Shown: positions 26,039 through 33,022 of the stretch, one piece after another
Layout: each line of letters starts with the position of its first letter
Numbering within the stretch: the stretch's first letter is position 1
Assembly (NCBI GenBank): GCA_018266435.1
Contig: JAFEAL010000006.1
Location: 141,875 to 176,686, forward strand
DNA from: Bacteroidota bacterium
GTDB taxonomy: Bacteria > Bacteroidota > Bacteroidia > Cytophagales > Cyclobacteriaceae
Reading direction: 5' to 3'
Length of the DNA stretch: 34,812 nucleotides
Program-made: the position numbers and the translations under genes
Notes under the pieces: generated by a model
Seen by the model: the letters and a program-made list of their open reading frames with translations, nothing else
What the model was told of the DNA's origin: nothing
Databases searched by the model: none

Positions 26039-26941
26039 TTAAGAAATCTCATCCGGCAGCACTTCAATGTCTCGGATTAATACTCGCTTGGCAATGGTTT
26101 GCCCGGTCTTAGTGGCGGCCAATCCTCCGAGTGCAGTCTCTTTGTAGCGGGTTTCCATGCTTGAGCCAATTTCTCCCATGGCTTCAACTACTTCATCTAC
26201 GGGAATGACAGAGCTGACATTGGCTAATGCAATCTGTGCTGAACTGTTGGCAATGGCAGCTGCGCTGGCATTGCGCACCACACACGGAATTTCTACCAAT
26301 CCCGCAACGGGATCGCATACTAAACCCAACATGCACTGAATGGTAATTGCCACGGCATTGAATACCTGATCTATACTCCCGCCCAAGCTATACACGATTG
26401 CACCCGCACCCATGGCTGCGGCTGTGCCGGTTTCAGCCTGGCAGCCGCCCACGGCTCCGGCAATGGATGCTTTTTGTTCGATGATAATGGCAATGCCTGC
26501 TGCTACCATCATGGCTTCAATAATTTTTTGGTCATCGATGCGATGGATTTCTTGCAGTGTGTAAAGCACACCGGGCATAATGCCACTGGCACCGGCCGTA
26601 GGTGCAGCCACCACACGGCCCATGCACGAGTTCACTTCCTTGGCCGCTAACGCACGAGAAATCAATTTTTGAAACTCGGGTGAGAGTACGGTTACAGGGT
26701 GGTGAAATACTTTTTTGGCTCCGTTATTGACCATGCCAGAACGTGAGGTCATATCTTCTTCCAGTCCTGAGCGCACGGCATCTTTCATTACTGTCCACGC
26801 TTTCATCAATCCGCTGTTAATTTCATCGGTTGTGCGGCCTTTTTGATCGTGTTCGTATTCCAGCACAGTTTCGGCCAGTGAAAATTTTTTTTCGAGGCAG
26901 TACTTTTTCCACCCTTCGAATGAATCAAATAAATAAGCCAT
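26039..26941 (-). CDS. sdaAA: L-serine dehydratase, iron-sulfur type, alpha subunit
   Basis: Converts L-serine to pyruvate and ammonia using a [4Fe-4S] cluster. The protein carries the alpha-domain marks SCMGRVVAAPTAGASGIMPG, AGAVGGCQAETGTAAAMGAGA and LGLVCDPVAGLVEIPCVVRN, whose cysteines are the likely cluster ligands. I choose ATG at 26941 (300 residues; MAYLFDSFEGWKKYC) over an eight-residue extension. Only the alpha domain is encoded; a beta (ACT-like) subunit gene is not in this window, so the enzyme is either two-subunit with the beta gene elsewhere or works alone. The end at KRVLIRDIEVLPDEIS looks complete. Confidence 0.93.
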   Translation of the reverse strand: MAYLFDSFEGWKKYCLEKKFSLAETVLEYEHDQKGRTTDEINSGLMKAWTVMKDAVRSGLEEDMTSRSGMVNNGAKKVFHHPVTVLSPEFQKLISRALAAKEVNSCMGRVVAAPTAGASGIMPGVLYTLQEIHRIDDQKIIEAMMVAAGIAIIIEQKASIAGAVGGCQAETGTAAAMGAGAIVYSLGGSIDQVFNAVAITIQCMLGLVCDPVAGLVEIPCVVRNASAAAIANSSAQIALANVSSVIPVDEVVEAMGEIGSSMETRYKETALGGLAATKTGQTIAKRVLIRDIEVLPDEIS

Positions 26942-27072
26942 AGCATATTCAGTTTTATACTGCAAGGTAATGACTTCACACTAAAGATTTTTTGGACTGT
27001 ATGCGATTGATTAATTCTTCACTTTATAAAAAACCTGATGGTATATGCTTTTGTTTTTTTACTTTTGAACGA

Positions 27073-27417
27073 ATGAAATCGCGGTGGTTACGGATAGGCT
27101 CATCAGTTTTGCTTATTGGCACACTGCTGTTTGCGCAGGTTGCCATTAATTTTTTTCACCGGAACCACGACATACACAAACTAAAATCCGCGACAGCTCA
27201 CCCACTGAAAAATGGGGAAGCCGGTGTGCAAAGTCACGATGGTGAACACTGCAAAGTTTGTGCAGTTGATTTTTTTAATCATGCATTTGAGTTCAAAGAC
27301 TCATGTTGTTTAGAGCCTGTTTTTTATTCAATTCAACTGAACCATTTCAGTTCATCGTATTTACACGTTAGCCTTTCTTTCGAGCAAGGCCGGGCTCCTC
27401 CCTGCCTTTTGATTTAA
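27073..27417 (+). CDS. Small membrane-anchored Cys/His-rich protein
   Basis: A 114-residue protein with one N-terminal membrane segment (about residues 8-26) after a basic start (MKSRWLR). A His-rich periplasmic part follows, with HRNHDIHK, HDGEHCKVCAVDFFNHAFEF and KDSCC. The H-x3-H-C-x2-C arrangement looks able to bind a metal ion. I chose ATG 27073; the frame is open upstream to 26992 but that part is not signal-like. A full -7 box TACTTTTG (27060-27067) lies directly before the ATG. A strong terminator follows 24 bases after the stop, then a TonB receptor with a metalloregulator-like operator. A role in metal handling is inferred from composition and neighbours, not from a known family. 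Confidence 0.6.
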   Translation: MKSRWLRIGSSVLLIGTLLFAQVAINFFHRNHDIHKLKSATAHPLKNGEAGVQSHDGEHCKVCAVDFFNHAFEFKDSCCLEPVFYSIQLNHFSSSYLHVSLSFEQGRAPPCLLI

Positions 27418-27441
27418 CAGCCATTAGCTTAAGTATTTGTT

Positions 27442-27466
27442 GTTGAGCCGGCTCAACCCTTTTTTT
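27442..27466 (+). terminator. Intrinsic terminator
   Basis: GTTGAG (27442-27447), loop CCGG, CTCAAC (27452-27457) and then CC followed by seven T form a classical hairpin plus U-run. GTTGAGCC/GGCTCAAC is in fact a perfect 16-base palindrome. It ends the small Cys/His protein transcript and separates it from the TonB receptor gene. Confidence 0.85.
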
Positions 27467-27489
27467 ATTTTAATTTTTATTTAATTTTA

Positions 27490-27517
27490 TCTAAAAAAAT
27501 ATTTAGACTTGTCTAAA
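27490..27517 (+). promoter_or_regulatory. Putative metalloregulator operator before the TonB receptor
   Basis: TTTAGAC (27502-27508), TT, GTCTAAA (27511-27517) is a perfect 7-bp inverted repeat ending two bases before the ATG. TCTAAA at 27490-27495 makes a second inverted pair with the same TTTAGA. A one-mismatch -7 box, TAGACTTG (27504-27511), lies inside the palindrome, so a bound repressor would block transcription. The shape resembles DtxR/MntR-family sites; the regulator is inferred, not seen. Confidence 0.55.
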
Positions 27518-27519
27518 AT

Positions 27520-29949
27520 ATGAAACATTGGATTACTTGCTTTCTTTTGGTTTCTGCATTTTATGTTGCGGCTCAGCAATCGGTTACGGGCATAGTAAAA
27601 GATCGTAATTCGGGCCAGGTACTTTCGGGCTGCACCGTAGTGTTAGTTAAATCAAAAACCGGCACCACCACGGATTCATTTGGAAAATTTACGATAGTAG
27701 CTCACGAAAACGACAAATTTATTTTTTCGTTTATCGGCTATCAGACAGATACTGCTGACGTGGATTTACAAAAGCCTTTTTATAACATAGCCTTGACACC
27801 CGATCCAAAAGAACTGAGCGAGGTGGTAGTCACCGCCATGACACACGCCTCACTGATTAAGCAAAACCCGATTGCTGTCAGTACAGTTACTATTAAGATG
27901 ATAGAGCAGCAGAACGAGAGCAATGTTATGGATGCAATTGCTAAATCTACACCGGGCATAGCCATGTTAAAATCAGGACCGAATATTTCAAAGCCATTTA
28001 TCCGAGGATTGGGTTTTAATCGTGTCCTTACATTGTATGACGGTATTCGGCAGGAGGGGCAGCAATGGGGTGGCGAACATGGACTGGAAGTTGATAACTA
28101 CAACATTGAGAAAGCAGAAATTGTGAAGGGCCCCGCGAGCATTGTGTTTGGCTCGGATGCATTGGCCGGGGTTGTCAGTTTACAGTCGTTTGTACCAAAA
28201 GAGCATGACGGAGCAGTGAAAAGCCGTTGGCTTTCTGAATACCAAAGCAACAATGGGCTAGTTGGTACCGGCTTCCGGCTCTCGCAGGGAAACAGCCACT
28301 GGCTTTGGGCACTGCGTGGGTCGCTGCGTATGGCAAAAAATTATTCTAATGCCGTTGACGGGCGGGTTTACAACACCGGCTTTCAAGAAAAAAATCTTTC
28401 TACGCTCATAGGCTACCGAAGCCGGCAGGGCACTTCACACTTTAACCTGTCGCTGTATGATAATTTGCAGGGCATACCCGATGGCACCCGCGATTCGCTT
28501 ACCCGAAAATTTACCCGACAAGTTTATGAAGGCAGTCAAGATGATGTAAAAAACCGCCCGGTTGTTTCTCAGGCTGAATTGAATTCGTATTCACTCAGTC
28601 CATTGCATCAGCGGATACAACACTATCGCCTGTACTTGAATAACCACTATCAATTTGGCAAAGGCGATCTCAATGCACTGATAGCCTTCACACAAAATAT
28701 CCGGAGGGAGTTTAATCATCCGACCGCACCGGATCAGGCCGGCACTTTTCTACGTTTAAATACCTTGATTTACAACCTTCGCTACAATACGCCAGAACAT
28801 ACCGGCACTGATTTTTCTTTTGGAGCGAACGGAATGTTTCAGAACAATAAAAATAAAAACGCTACTAATTTTCCGATACCGGATTATTCGCTCACTGATT
28901 TTGGTATTTATACATTAGGTCATTGGAAAAAAAATAATTGGAATGTGACCGGAGGAATTCGCTTGGACTGGCGAGAGATAACCACCCAGAATATGTATGT
29001 TCACCCGGATGCCAATGGGTTTGACCGGCTCGTGTCACCACCGGATACCACCAACGCCACACTTCAATTTTCCTCCATTCACCAATTGTTTCGTGGCATT
29101 TCTCTGAGCTTGGGAGCAACGTATCAGGTTAGTGATCACCTCAGTGCAAAGTTTAATTTTGCGCGAGGCTACCGGGCCCCGAGTATTGCTGAAATAGCCT
29201 CGAACGGGCTCGATGCAGGCGCCCACATCATTTATGTAGGCAACCCCAATTTTGTTCCTGAATTCAGTTGGCAGCAAGACTTGGGCTTTTTTGTTGAGTA
29301 CCCGGCTGTGTCGGCATCTCTCAGCCTGTTTAACAAGAACATTCAGAATTACATTTACCTAAATCAATGGGTTACTTCACAAGGCTTACCGGTTACTGAT
29401 GCGCAGGGCAACCGCACGTTTCAGTACCAACAATCATCGGCTCAATTGTACGGTATGGAGGTTACGTTCAGTTGGCGGCCACCGGTTTGGCCGGGCTTCT
29501 TTTTTACGAACCAACTTGCTCTTTGTTACGGATTCAATCGAAATCCATTTTTTGAAAATAAAAAGCAACAGGGTGAATACTTACCGTTCATACCCCCGGC
29601 ACGATGGGTTAACACCATCCATCAGGAAATCAATTTCCAATCCAAGCAAATTGCCGGGGTTAATCTTTTTGCTGAGATGGATTGGAACGCCACCCAAAAC
29701 CGGTTTCTCTCACTCTATAAAACTGAAACAAGAACTCCGGGGTACACCCTGATAAATGTTGGGTTGGGAGCAACTTTTTTTAAACACTGGCAATTTCAGT
29801 TTCAGGTGAATAACTTATTTAATGAAATCTACCAATCAAATTTGAGCCGCCTGAAATACTTTGAGTACTACACACAATCGCCTAACGGCCGCTCAGGCCT
29901 ATACGGAATGGGTAGAAATTTTTGCGTTAAACTGATTGTAAATTTCTGA
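27520..29949 (+). CDS. TonB-dependent outer-membrane receptor
   Basis: An 809-residue receptor with a signal peptide (MKHWITCFLLVSAFYVAAQ). A carboxypeptidase-regulatory-like domain follows (about 21-95: VTGIVKDRNSGQVLSGCTVVL...FIFSFIGYQT). The TonB-box region LSEVVVTA (about 99-106) leads into the plug, with KPFIRGLGFNRVLTLYDGIRQEG and VKGPASIVFGSDALAGVV (to about 215). The rest is a 22-strand barrel ending in aromatic phenylalanine (IVNF). The plug loop QQWGGEHGLEVD resembles receptors for metals or metal chelates such as the ZnuD type (WGDEHG). Together with the operator just before its start, this suggests metal-regulated uptake (inference). It is not paired with a SusD gene, so a polysaccharide role is unlikely. 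Confidence 0.93.
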   Translation: MKHWITCFLLVSAFYVAAQQSVTGIVKDRNSGQVLSGCTVVLVKSKTGTTTDSFGKFTIVAHENDKFIFSFIGYQTDTADVDLQKPFYNIALTPDPKELSEVVVTAMTHASLIKQNPIAVSTVTIKMIEQQNESNVMDAIAKSTPGIAMLKSGPNISKPFIRGLGFNRVLTLYDGIRQEGQQWGGEHGLEVDNYNIEKAEIVKGPASIVFGSDALAGVVSLQSFVPKEHDGAVKSRWLSEYQSNNGLVGTGFRLSQGNSHWLWALRGSLRMAKNYSNAVDGRVYNTGFQEKNLSTLIGYRSRQGTSHFNLSLYDNLQGIPDGTRDSLTRKFTRQVYEGSQDDVKNRPVVSQAELNSYSLSPLHQRIQHYRLYLNNHYQFGKGDLNALIAFTQNIRREFNHPTAPDQAGTFLRLNTLIYNLRYNTPEHTGTDFSFGANGMFQNNKNKNATNFPIPDYSLTDFGIYTLGHWKKNNWNVTGGIRLDWREITTQNMYVHPDANGFDRLVSPPDTTNATLQFSSIHQLFRGISLSLGATYQVSDHLSAKFNFARGYRAPSIAEIASNGLDAGAHIIYVGNPNFVPEFSWQQDLGFFVEYPAVSASLSLFNKNIQNYIYLNQWVTSQGLPVTDAQGNRTFQYQQSSAQLYGMEVTFSWRPPVWPGFFFTNQLALCYGFNRNPFFENKKQQGEYLPFIPPARWVNTIHQEINFQSKQIAGVNLFAEMDWNATQNRFLSLYKTETRTPGYTLINVGLGATFFKHWQFQFQVNNLFNEIYQSNLSRLKYFEYYTQSPNGRSGLYGMGRNFCVKLIVNF

Positions 29950-30047
29950 TGGGTGGATAGCCTGAACGAGTTACTCTCTGCCGCTCATCCGATTCACCTA
30001 TGTTGAGGTTGCCATAATCGGTATATTGCTCTGCAAATAGAATGACC

Positions 30048-31424
30048 ATGAAAAAAATTTTACTTGTATTTTTTGTTGGCGTAGCTCAATCCATGGTTGC
30101 CCAAGTACCGCAAGACCAGAAAAGCATTAAAGAAATTTTTGATGAGGCATTAAAAAACGGAAAAGCATACCCCATGCTAAAGGAACTATGCACCGATATT
30201 GGGGCAAGGCTTTCAGGGTCTCCGGCAGCCGCGGCTGCCGTGGAGTGGAGCAGGCACATGATGGAGCGCAACGAGTTTGATTCGGTGTGGCTTCAGCCGG
30301 TCATGGTGCCGCATTGGGTACGCGGCCAAAAAGAAATAGCCCGGGTAATTAACTTGAAAAATAGAGGGGTGCTCGAACTTTCGGTTTGTGCACTAGGCAA
30401 TTCAATAGGCACGGGGCCGTCAGGAGTAAGTGCACGGGTAATTGAAGTGAAAAATTTTGATGAACTGAAACAGTTGGGCACAAAAGCCGTGCAGGGGAAA
30501 ATAGTATTCTATAATCGCCCGATGGACCCTACGCTGATACATACCTTTGAAGCCTATGGCGGTGCAGTGGACCAACGCGGCAGGGGAGCTTCTGAGGCGG
30601 CCAAATTGGGAGCCGTAGCGGTAATTGTCCGCTCCATGGGCATTAACATTGAAGACTACCCACACACAGGCTCACTTCATTACCAAGACAACGTTCCTAA
30701 AATTCCTGCCATTGCGGTCAGCACCAAGCACGCAGAGGTACTCTCTAAGCTGATTAAGGAAGAAAAAGAGTTACAGGTATATATTGAAACCCACTGCGAA
30801 ATGCTGGACGATGCCCCCTCATTTAATGTAGTAGGTCAACTGAATGGGGGAGAATATAAAGATGAAATCATCGACATCGGTGGGCACCTCGACTCGTGGG
30901 ATCTGGCCCAGGGCGCTCATGATGACGGAGCCGGATGTGTGCAAGCCATTGAAGTACTCCGGCTGTTTAAAGAGTTAGGAATAAAACCCAAACGTACCCT
31001 GCGTGCCGTCATGTTTATGAACGAAGAAAATGGGTTGCGCGGTGGAATGAAGTATGCGGAGATAGCCAAAGCAAAAAAAGAAAATCATATCGCAGCCATT
31101 GAATCAGATGAAGGCGGGTTTACACCCCGTGGATTTTCGATGACCGGCAGTGAAGAGACTCATGCGAAACTCAAAAGCTGGAAGCCGCTGTTTGCACCTT
31201 ATGGTCTTACCGAATTTGCCGATGAAGGCGGAGGGGCAGACATTGGCCCGCTGGGGCCGTTAGGCACCGCCATGATCGGCTACTCGCCCGACTCGCAACG
31301 GTATTTTGATTATCACCATACCCCCGAAGATACCATTGACAAAGTAAGTCCGCGCGAGTTGGAAATGGGCGCGGCAGCCATGGCAGCTTTGGTATTTTTG
31401 ATCGACAAGTATGGTCTGAAGTAA
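30048..31424 (+). CDS. Secreted M28 family metallopeptidase with PA domain
   Basis: A 458-residue aminopeptidase or carboxypeptidase Q-like enzyme. The signal peptide is MKKILLVFFVGVAQSMVAQ; a second ATG at 30042 adds two residues. The protease-associated (PA) insert spans about 125-245. Co-catalytic zinc residues are seen in order: His280 and Asp282 in GGHLDSWD, Asp292 in AHDDGAG, Glu326-Glu327 in NEENGLRGG, the acidic ESDEGG near 350, and His423/424 in YHHTPEDT. It is expected in the periplasm. It stands 92 bases downstream of the TonB receptor in the same direction, without a clear terminator between them. It is convergent with the next gene. Confidence 0.92.
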   Translation: MKKILLVFFVGVAQSMVAQVPQDQKSIKEIFDEALKNGKAYPMLKELCTDIGARLSGSPAAAAAVEWSRHMMERNEFDSVWLQPVMVPHWVRGQKEIARVINLKNRGVLELSVCALGNSIGTGPSGVSARVIEVKNFDELKQLGTKAVQGKIVFYNRPMDPTLIHTFEAYGGAVDQRGRGASEAAKLGAVAVIVRSMGINIEDYPHTGSLHYQDNVPKIPAIAVSTKHAEVLSKLIKEEKELQVYIETHCEMLDDAPSFNVVGQLNGGEYKDEIIDIGGHLDSWDLAQGAHDDGAGCVQAIEVLRLFKELGIKPKRTLRAVMFMNEENGLRGGMKYAEIAKAKKENHIAAIESDEGGFTPRGFSMTGSEETHAKLKSWKPLFAPYGLTEFADEGGGADIGPLGPLGTAMIGYSPDSQRYFDYHHTPEDTIDKVSPRELEMGAAAMAALVFLIDKYGLK

Positions 31425-31442
31425 AACTCCAAAAGAAAACCC

Positions 31443-31910
31443 TTACACCTCTCGGAACACAATTTTCAATTTTTTATAACCAGGGAAGTTGAGCCTGTTC
31501 AGTTCCAGGCATATTACGGAAGGAGCCGCCTCACCAACCGGAGCCGCGCGAATGTGCGGACGATACATAATCACAAGTGTATCACCGGTTATTTTCCCGG
31601 TACATTTCTCAGCGGTCACCCACCGGTCACCCCCACCCAAAACAAAAACATATTGCGCAGTGGACTGGTAGAGGTTGCTCAGGTCTCGGGCATTTAATGA
31701 TGCCTTTGTAAAATGAAGACCGGAAGCAGCGGCTTCAGACGGGCCGGTAATCCACCGGTTATTACTCATGGGGTTTTCCCAATCTACGGCCCGCAGCATA
31801 CAGTCATAAAATTTTATTTCATTTTCCATATTTTTTTGTTGCGAATGGCAAGCACCGGTTCCGAGGTAAATCAGAAGTAAAACAATGGCGGGAGTGACGT
31901 GCCGGGTCAT
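31443..31910 (-). CDS. Small exported protein, possible lipoprotein
   Basis: A 155-residue protein. The N-terminal hydrophobic stretch (PAIVLLLIYLGTGAC) ends at Cys21, a possible but non-ideal lipobox (TGAC). The mature part has no motif that I recognise; it contains LGGGDRWVTAEKCTGKITGDTLVIMYRPH and ends in LKIVFREV, which looks like a compact beta-rich domain. It is convergent with the M28 gene (18 bases between stops) and its start faces the outlying CRISPR-like repeats 55 bases away. Function unknown. Confidence 0.6.
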   Translation of the reverse strand: MTRHVTPAIVLLLIYLGTGACHSQQKNMENEIKFYDCMLRAVDWENPMSNNRWITGPSEAAASGLHFTKASLNARDLSNLYQSTAQYVFVLGGGDRWVTAEKCTGKITGDTLVIMYRPHIRAAPVGEAAPSVICLELNRLNFPGYKKLKIVFREV

Positions 31911-31965
31911 TTATTGAATTGTCAGGTAAGCAATAGCCTTGTGCTAAGATACAAATTTAGGTTGA

Positions 31966-32087
31966 GTTGTGATTTGCTTTCAGATTGTTCTTTGATTAGA
32001 TTACATATACTAAACGGATTAGAAAATCCGTTTAACAAATTGTTGTGATTTTCTTTCTGATCGTTCGTTGATAAGACTGCATACAGC
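31966..32087. CRISPR. Outlying degenerate repeat-spacer-repeat unit (possible tracrRNA region)
   Basis: Copy A (31966-32011) matches the 46-bp array repeat at 44 of 46 positions (changes at repeat positions 32 and 38). Copy B (32042-32087) matches at 38 of 46 (changes at 11, 17, 21, 26, 36, 43, 45, 46). Exactly 30 bases separate them, the normal spacer length, so this is a repeat-spacer-repeat unit 936 bases before the main array and in the same orientation. In copy B four of the eight changes are T to C, which would keep G-U pairing if the minus strand were transcribed as an anti-repeat. It is therefore either a dead mini-array or a tracrRNA template; I cannot decide. Neither copy keeps the promoter-like elements of the repeat. 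Confidence 0.7.
32012..32033. repeat. Hairpin inside the outlying 'spacer'
   Basis: AAACGGATT (32012-32020), loop AGAA, AATCCGTTT (32025-32033): a perfect 9-bp inverted repeat taking 22 of the 30 spacer bases. On the minus strand it would follow directly after the anti-repeat of copy B, where tracrRNAs carry their first hairpin. No U-run follows on either strand. Confidence 0.8.
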
Positions 32088-32099
32088 TTTACCGTGATT

Positions 32100-32321
32100 A
32101 TGCCCTCAATTTGTCCGATATGCAATAATGCCAATATGGTAGATATAAGTGAGCGATTAATACGTTCATCGGATGAGGTATTGCACTCAAATGAAGATTA
32201 TAAGCATGTGAAAAGCGGTAAGATTGATTTGTTAGTGCATACTTCTGAAAACATTTTTGCTGAACACTTGTTGCCAAAATCATTTAATGGTGAGTTTTCT
32301 CAACTAAAAGTATCAATGTAA
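32100..32321 (+). CDS. Small hypothetical protein with CPIC motif
   Basis: A 73-residue frame from ATG 32100 (the frame is open from 32094). It has a single CxxC near the start (SICPICNNANMVDIS), then hydrophilic, charged sequence with no further Cys pair, so it is at most half of a zinc ribbon. Its stop overlaps the next ATG by one base (TAATG at 32319-32323), which favours a coupled pair or one gene with a frameshift. It begins 12 bases after the degenerate CRISPR copy B. Composition is AT-richer than the peptidase genes to the left. No family recognised. Confidence 0.35.
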   Translation: MPSICPICNNANMVDISERLIRSSDEVLHSNEDYKHVKSGKIDLLVHTSENIFAEHLLPKSFNGEFSQLKVSM

Positions 32322-32533
32322 TGGTAGTAGGATTCAGAAAAGGAGGTAGTGGATATGTGTTGGTAAAAATTACCCAATCCCTGTTTAATAATCAAACTAA
32401 TGTGGTTGGCATGAACGGCAAAACCCTTAATGTGGATACCACTTTTGACAAAGCACGAAATGCCCGTATTGATGGGGAAGTAATACAACTTCCACTCTAC
32501 CTGGGTAATGCAATGATCTCCCAAATCATATAG
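32321..32533 (+). CDS. Small hypothetical protein, coupled to upstream ORF
   Basis: A 70-residue frame whose ATG overlaps the stop of the upstream frame (TAATG). It shows GFRKGGSGYVLVKITQSLF, then GMNGKTLNVDTTFDKARNARIDGEVIQLPLYLGNAM. I looked for a retropepsin-like DTG triad and did not find it. It might be the C-terminal part of a frameshifted protein that begins at 32100. No signal peptide or membrane segment. Family unknown. Confidence 0.35.
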   Translation: MVVGFRKGGSGYVLVKITQSLFNNQTNVVGMNGKTLNVDTTFDKARNARIDGEVIQLPLYLGNAMISQII

Positions 32534-32571
32534 TATGCAAGGTTGAAAATGTCTCAGAAAACTAAAAAAAT

Positions 32572-32937
32572 ATGAAATACATTATCATTTTACTTTTGTC
32601 AGTTAGCATAGCTAACGCACAAGACATCAAACAATCTCTCATAAAATTCAACCAGATACGCAGGGCAAAAAAACTACCGGAGATGGTGTACAATCCACAA
32701 ATGCAAAAATCATGTGATGATTATGCCAAACAAATAGCGACTAAATTTGAACACTCAGGTTGTGGTACTTATGAGTGTATTGCTAAAATAGATTCATATT
32801 CAAATGAAGACCCAATTTTAGTGTTCAAATACTCGGCCGCACATTGGGGGGGATTGATGGATTATTGGTCCCAAAATATTTGTGTGGGTCTTTACAAAAA
32901 AGATGGCTATACGTACGTTGTCGTAAGAACCTATTGA
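32572..32937 (+). CDS. Short secreted CAP-domain (SCP/PR-1-like) protein
   Basis: A 121-residue protein with a clear signal peptide (MKYIIILLLSVSIANA). The mature part reads as a minimal CAP domain: FNQIRRAKKLPEMVYNPQMQKSCDDYAKQIA is the helix-1 region, His61 in FEHS and Glu68 in YEC lie where HS...GENI is expected, and HWGGLMDYWSQNICVGLYKKDGYTYVVVRTY matches the C-terminal half with His91. It is shorter than typical bacterial CAP domains (about 120-130 mature residues), so it may be trimmed but probably intact. Two Cys pairs (48, 64/69, 104) could form disulphides. It sits between the outlying repeat unit and the array; its role is unknown. Confidence 0.75.
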   Translation: MKYIIILLLSVSIANAQDIKQSLIKFNQIRRAKKLPEMVYNPQMQKSCDDYAKQIATKFEHSGCGTYECIAKIDSYSNEDPILVFKYSAAHWGGLMDYWSQNICVGLYKKDGYTYVVVRTY

Positions 32938-33022
32938 TGCCTCATTTCTATTGCATCACGGTGGGCTACCTAATCCTAAATGGGGGGGCATGAAAACGCA
33001 CTTGATCTCACTTTCCCAAAGT

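Noticed and set aside
30010-30041. Promoter TATATTGC before the M28 gene
   Set aside because: Only a partial -7 box and the TTG is 16 bases away; spacing and match are too poor.
31922-32134. 70-codon minus-strand frame over the outlying repeats
   Set aside because: Also driven by the repeat sequence; the same CNLIKEQSESKSQ string as in the array shadows.
32321-32533. Retropepsin-like protease in the second small ORF
   Set aside because: No D-T/S-G active-site triad; the resemblance was only in glycine and beta-strand pattern.
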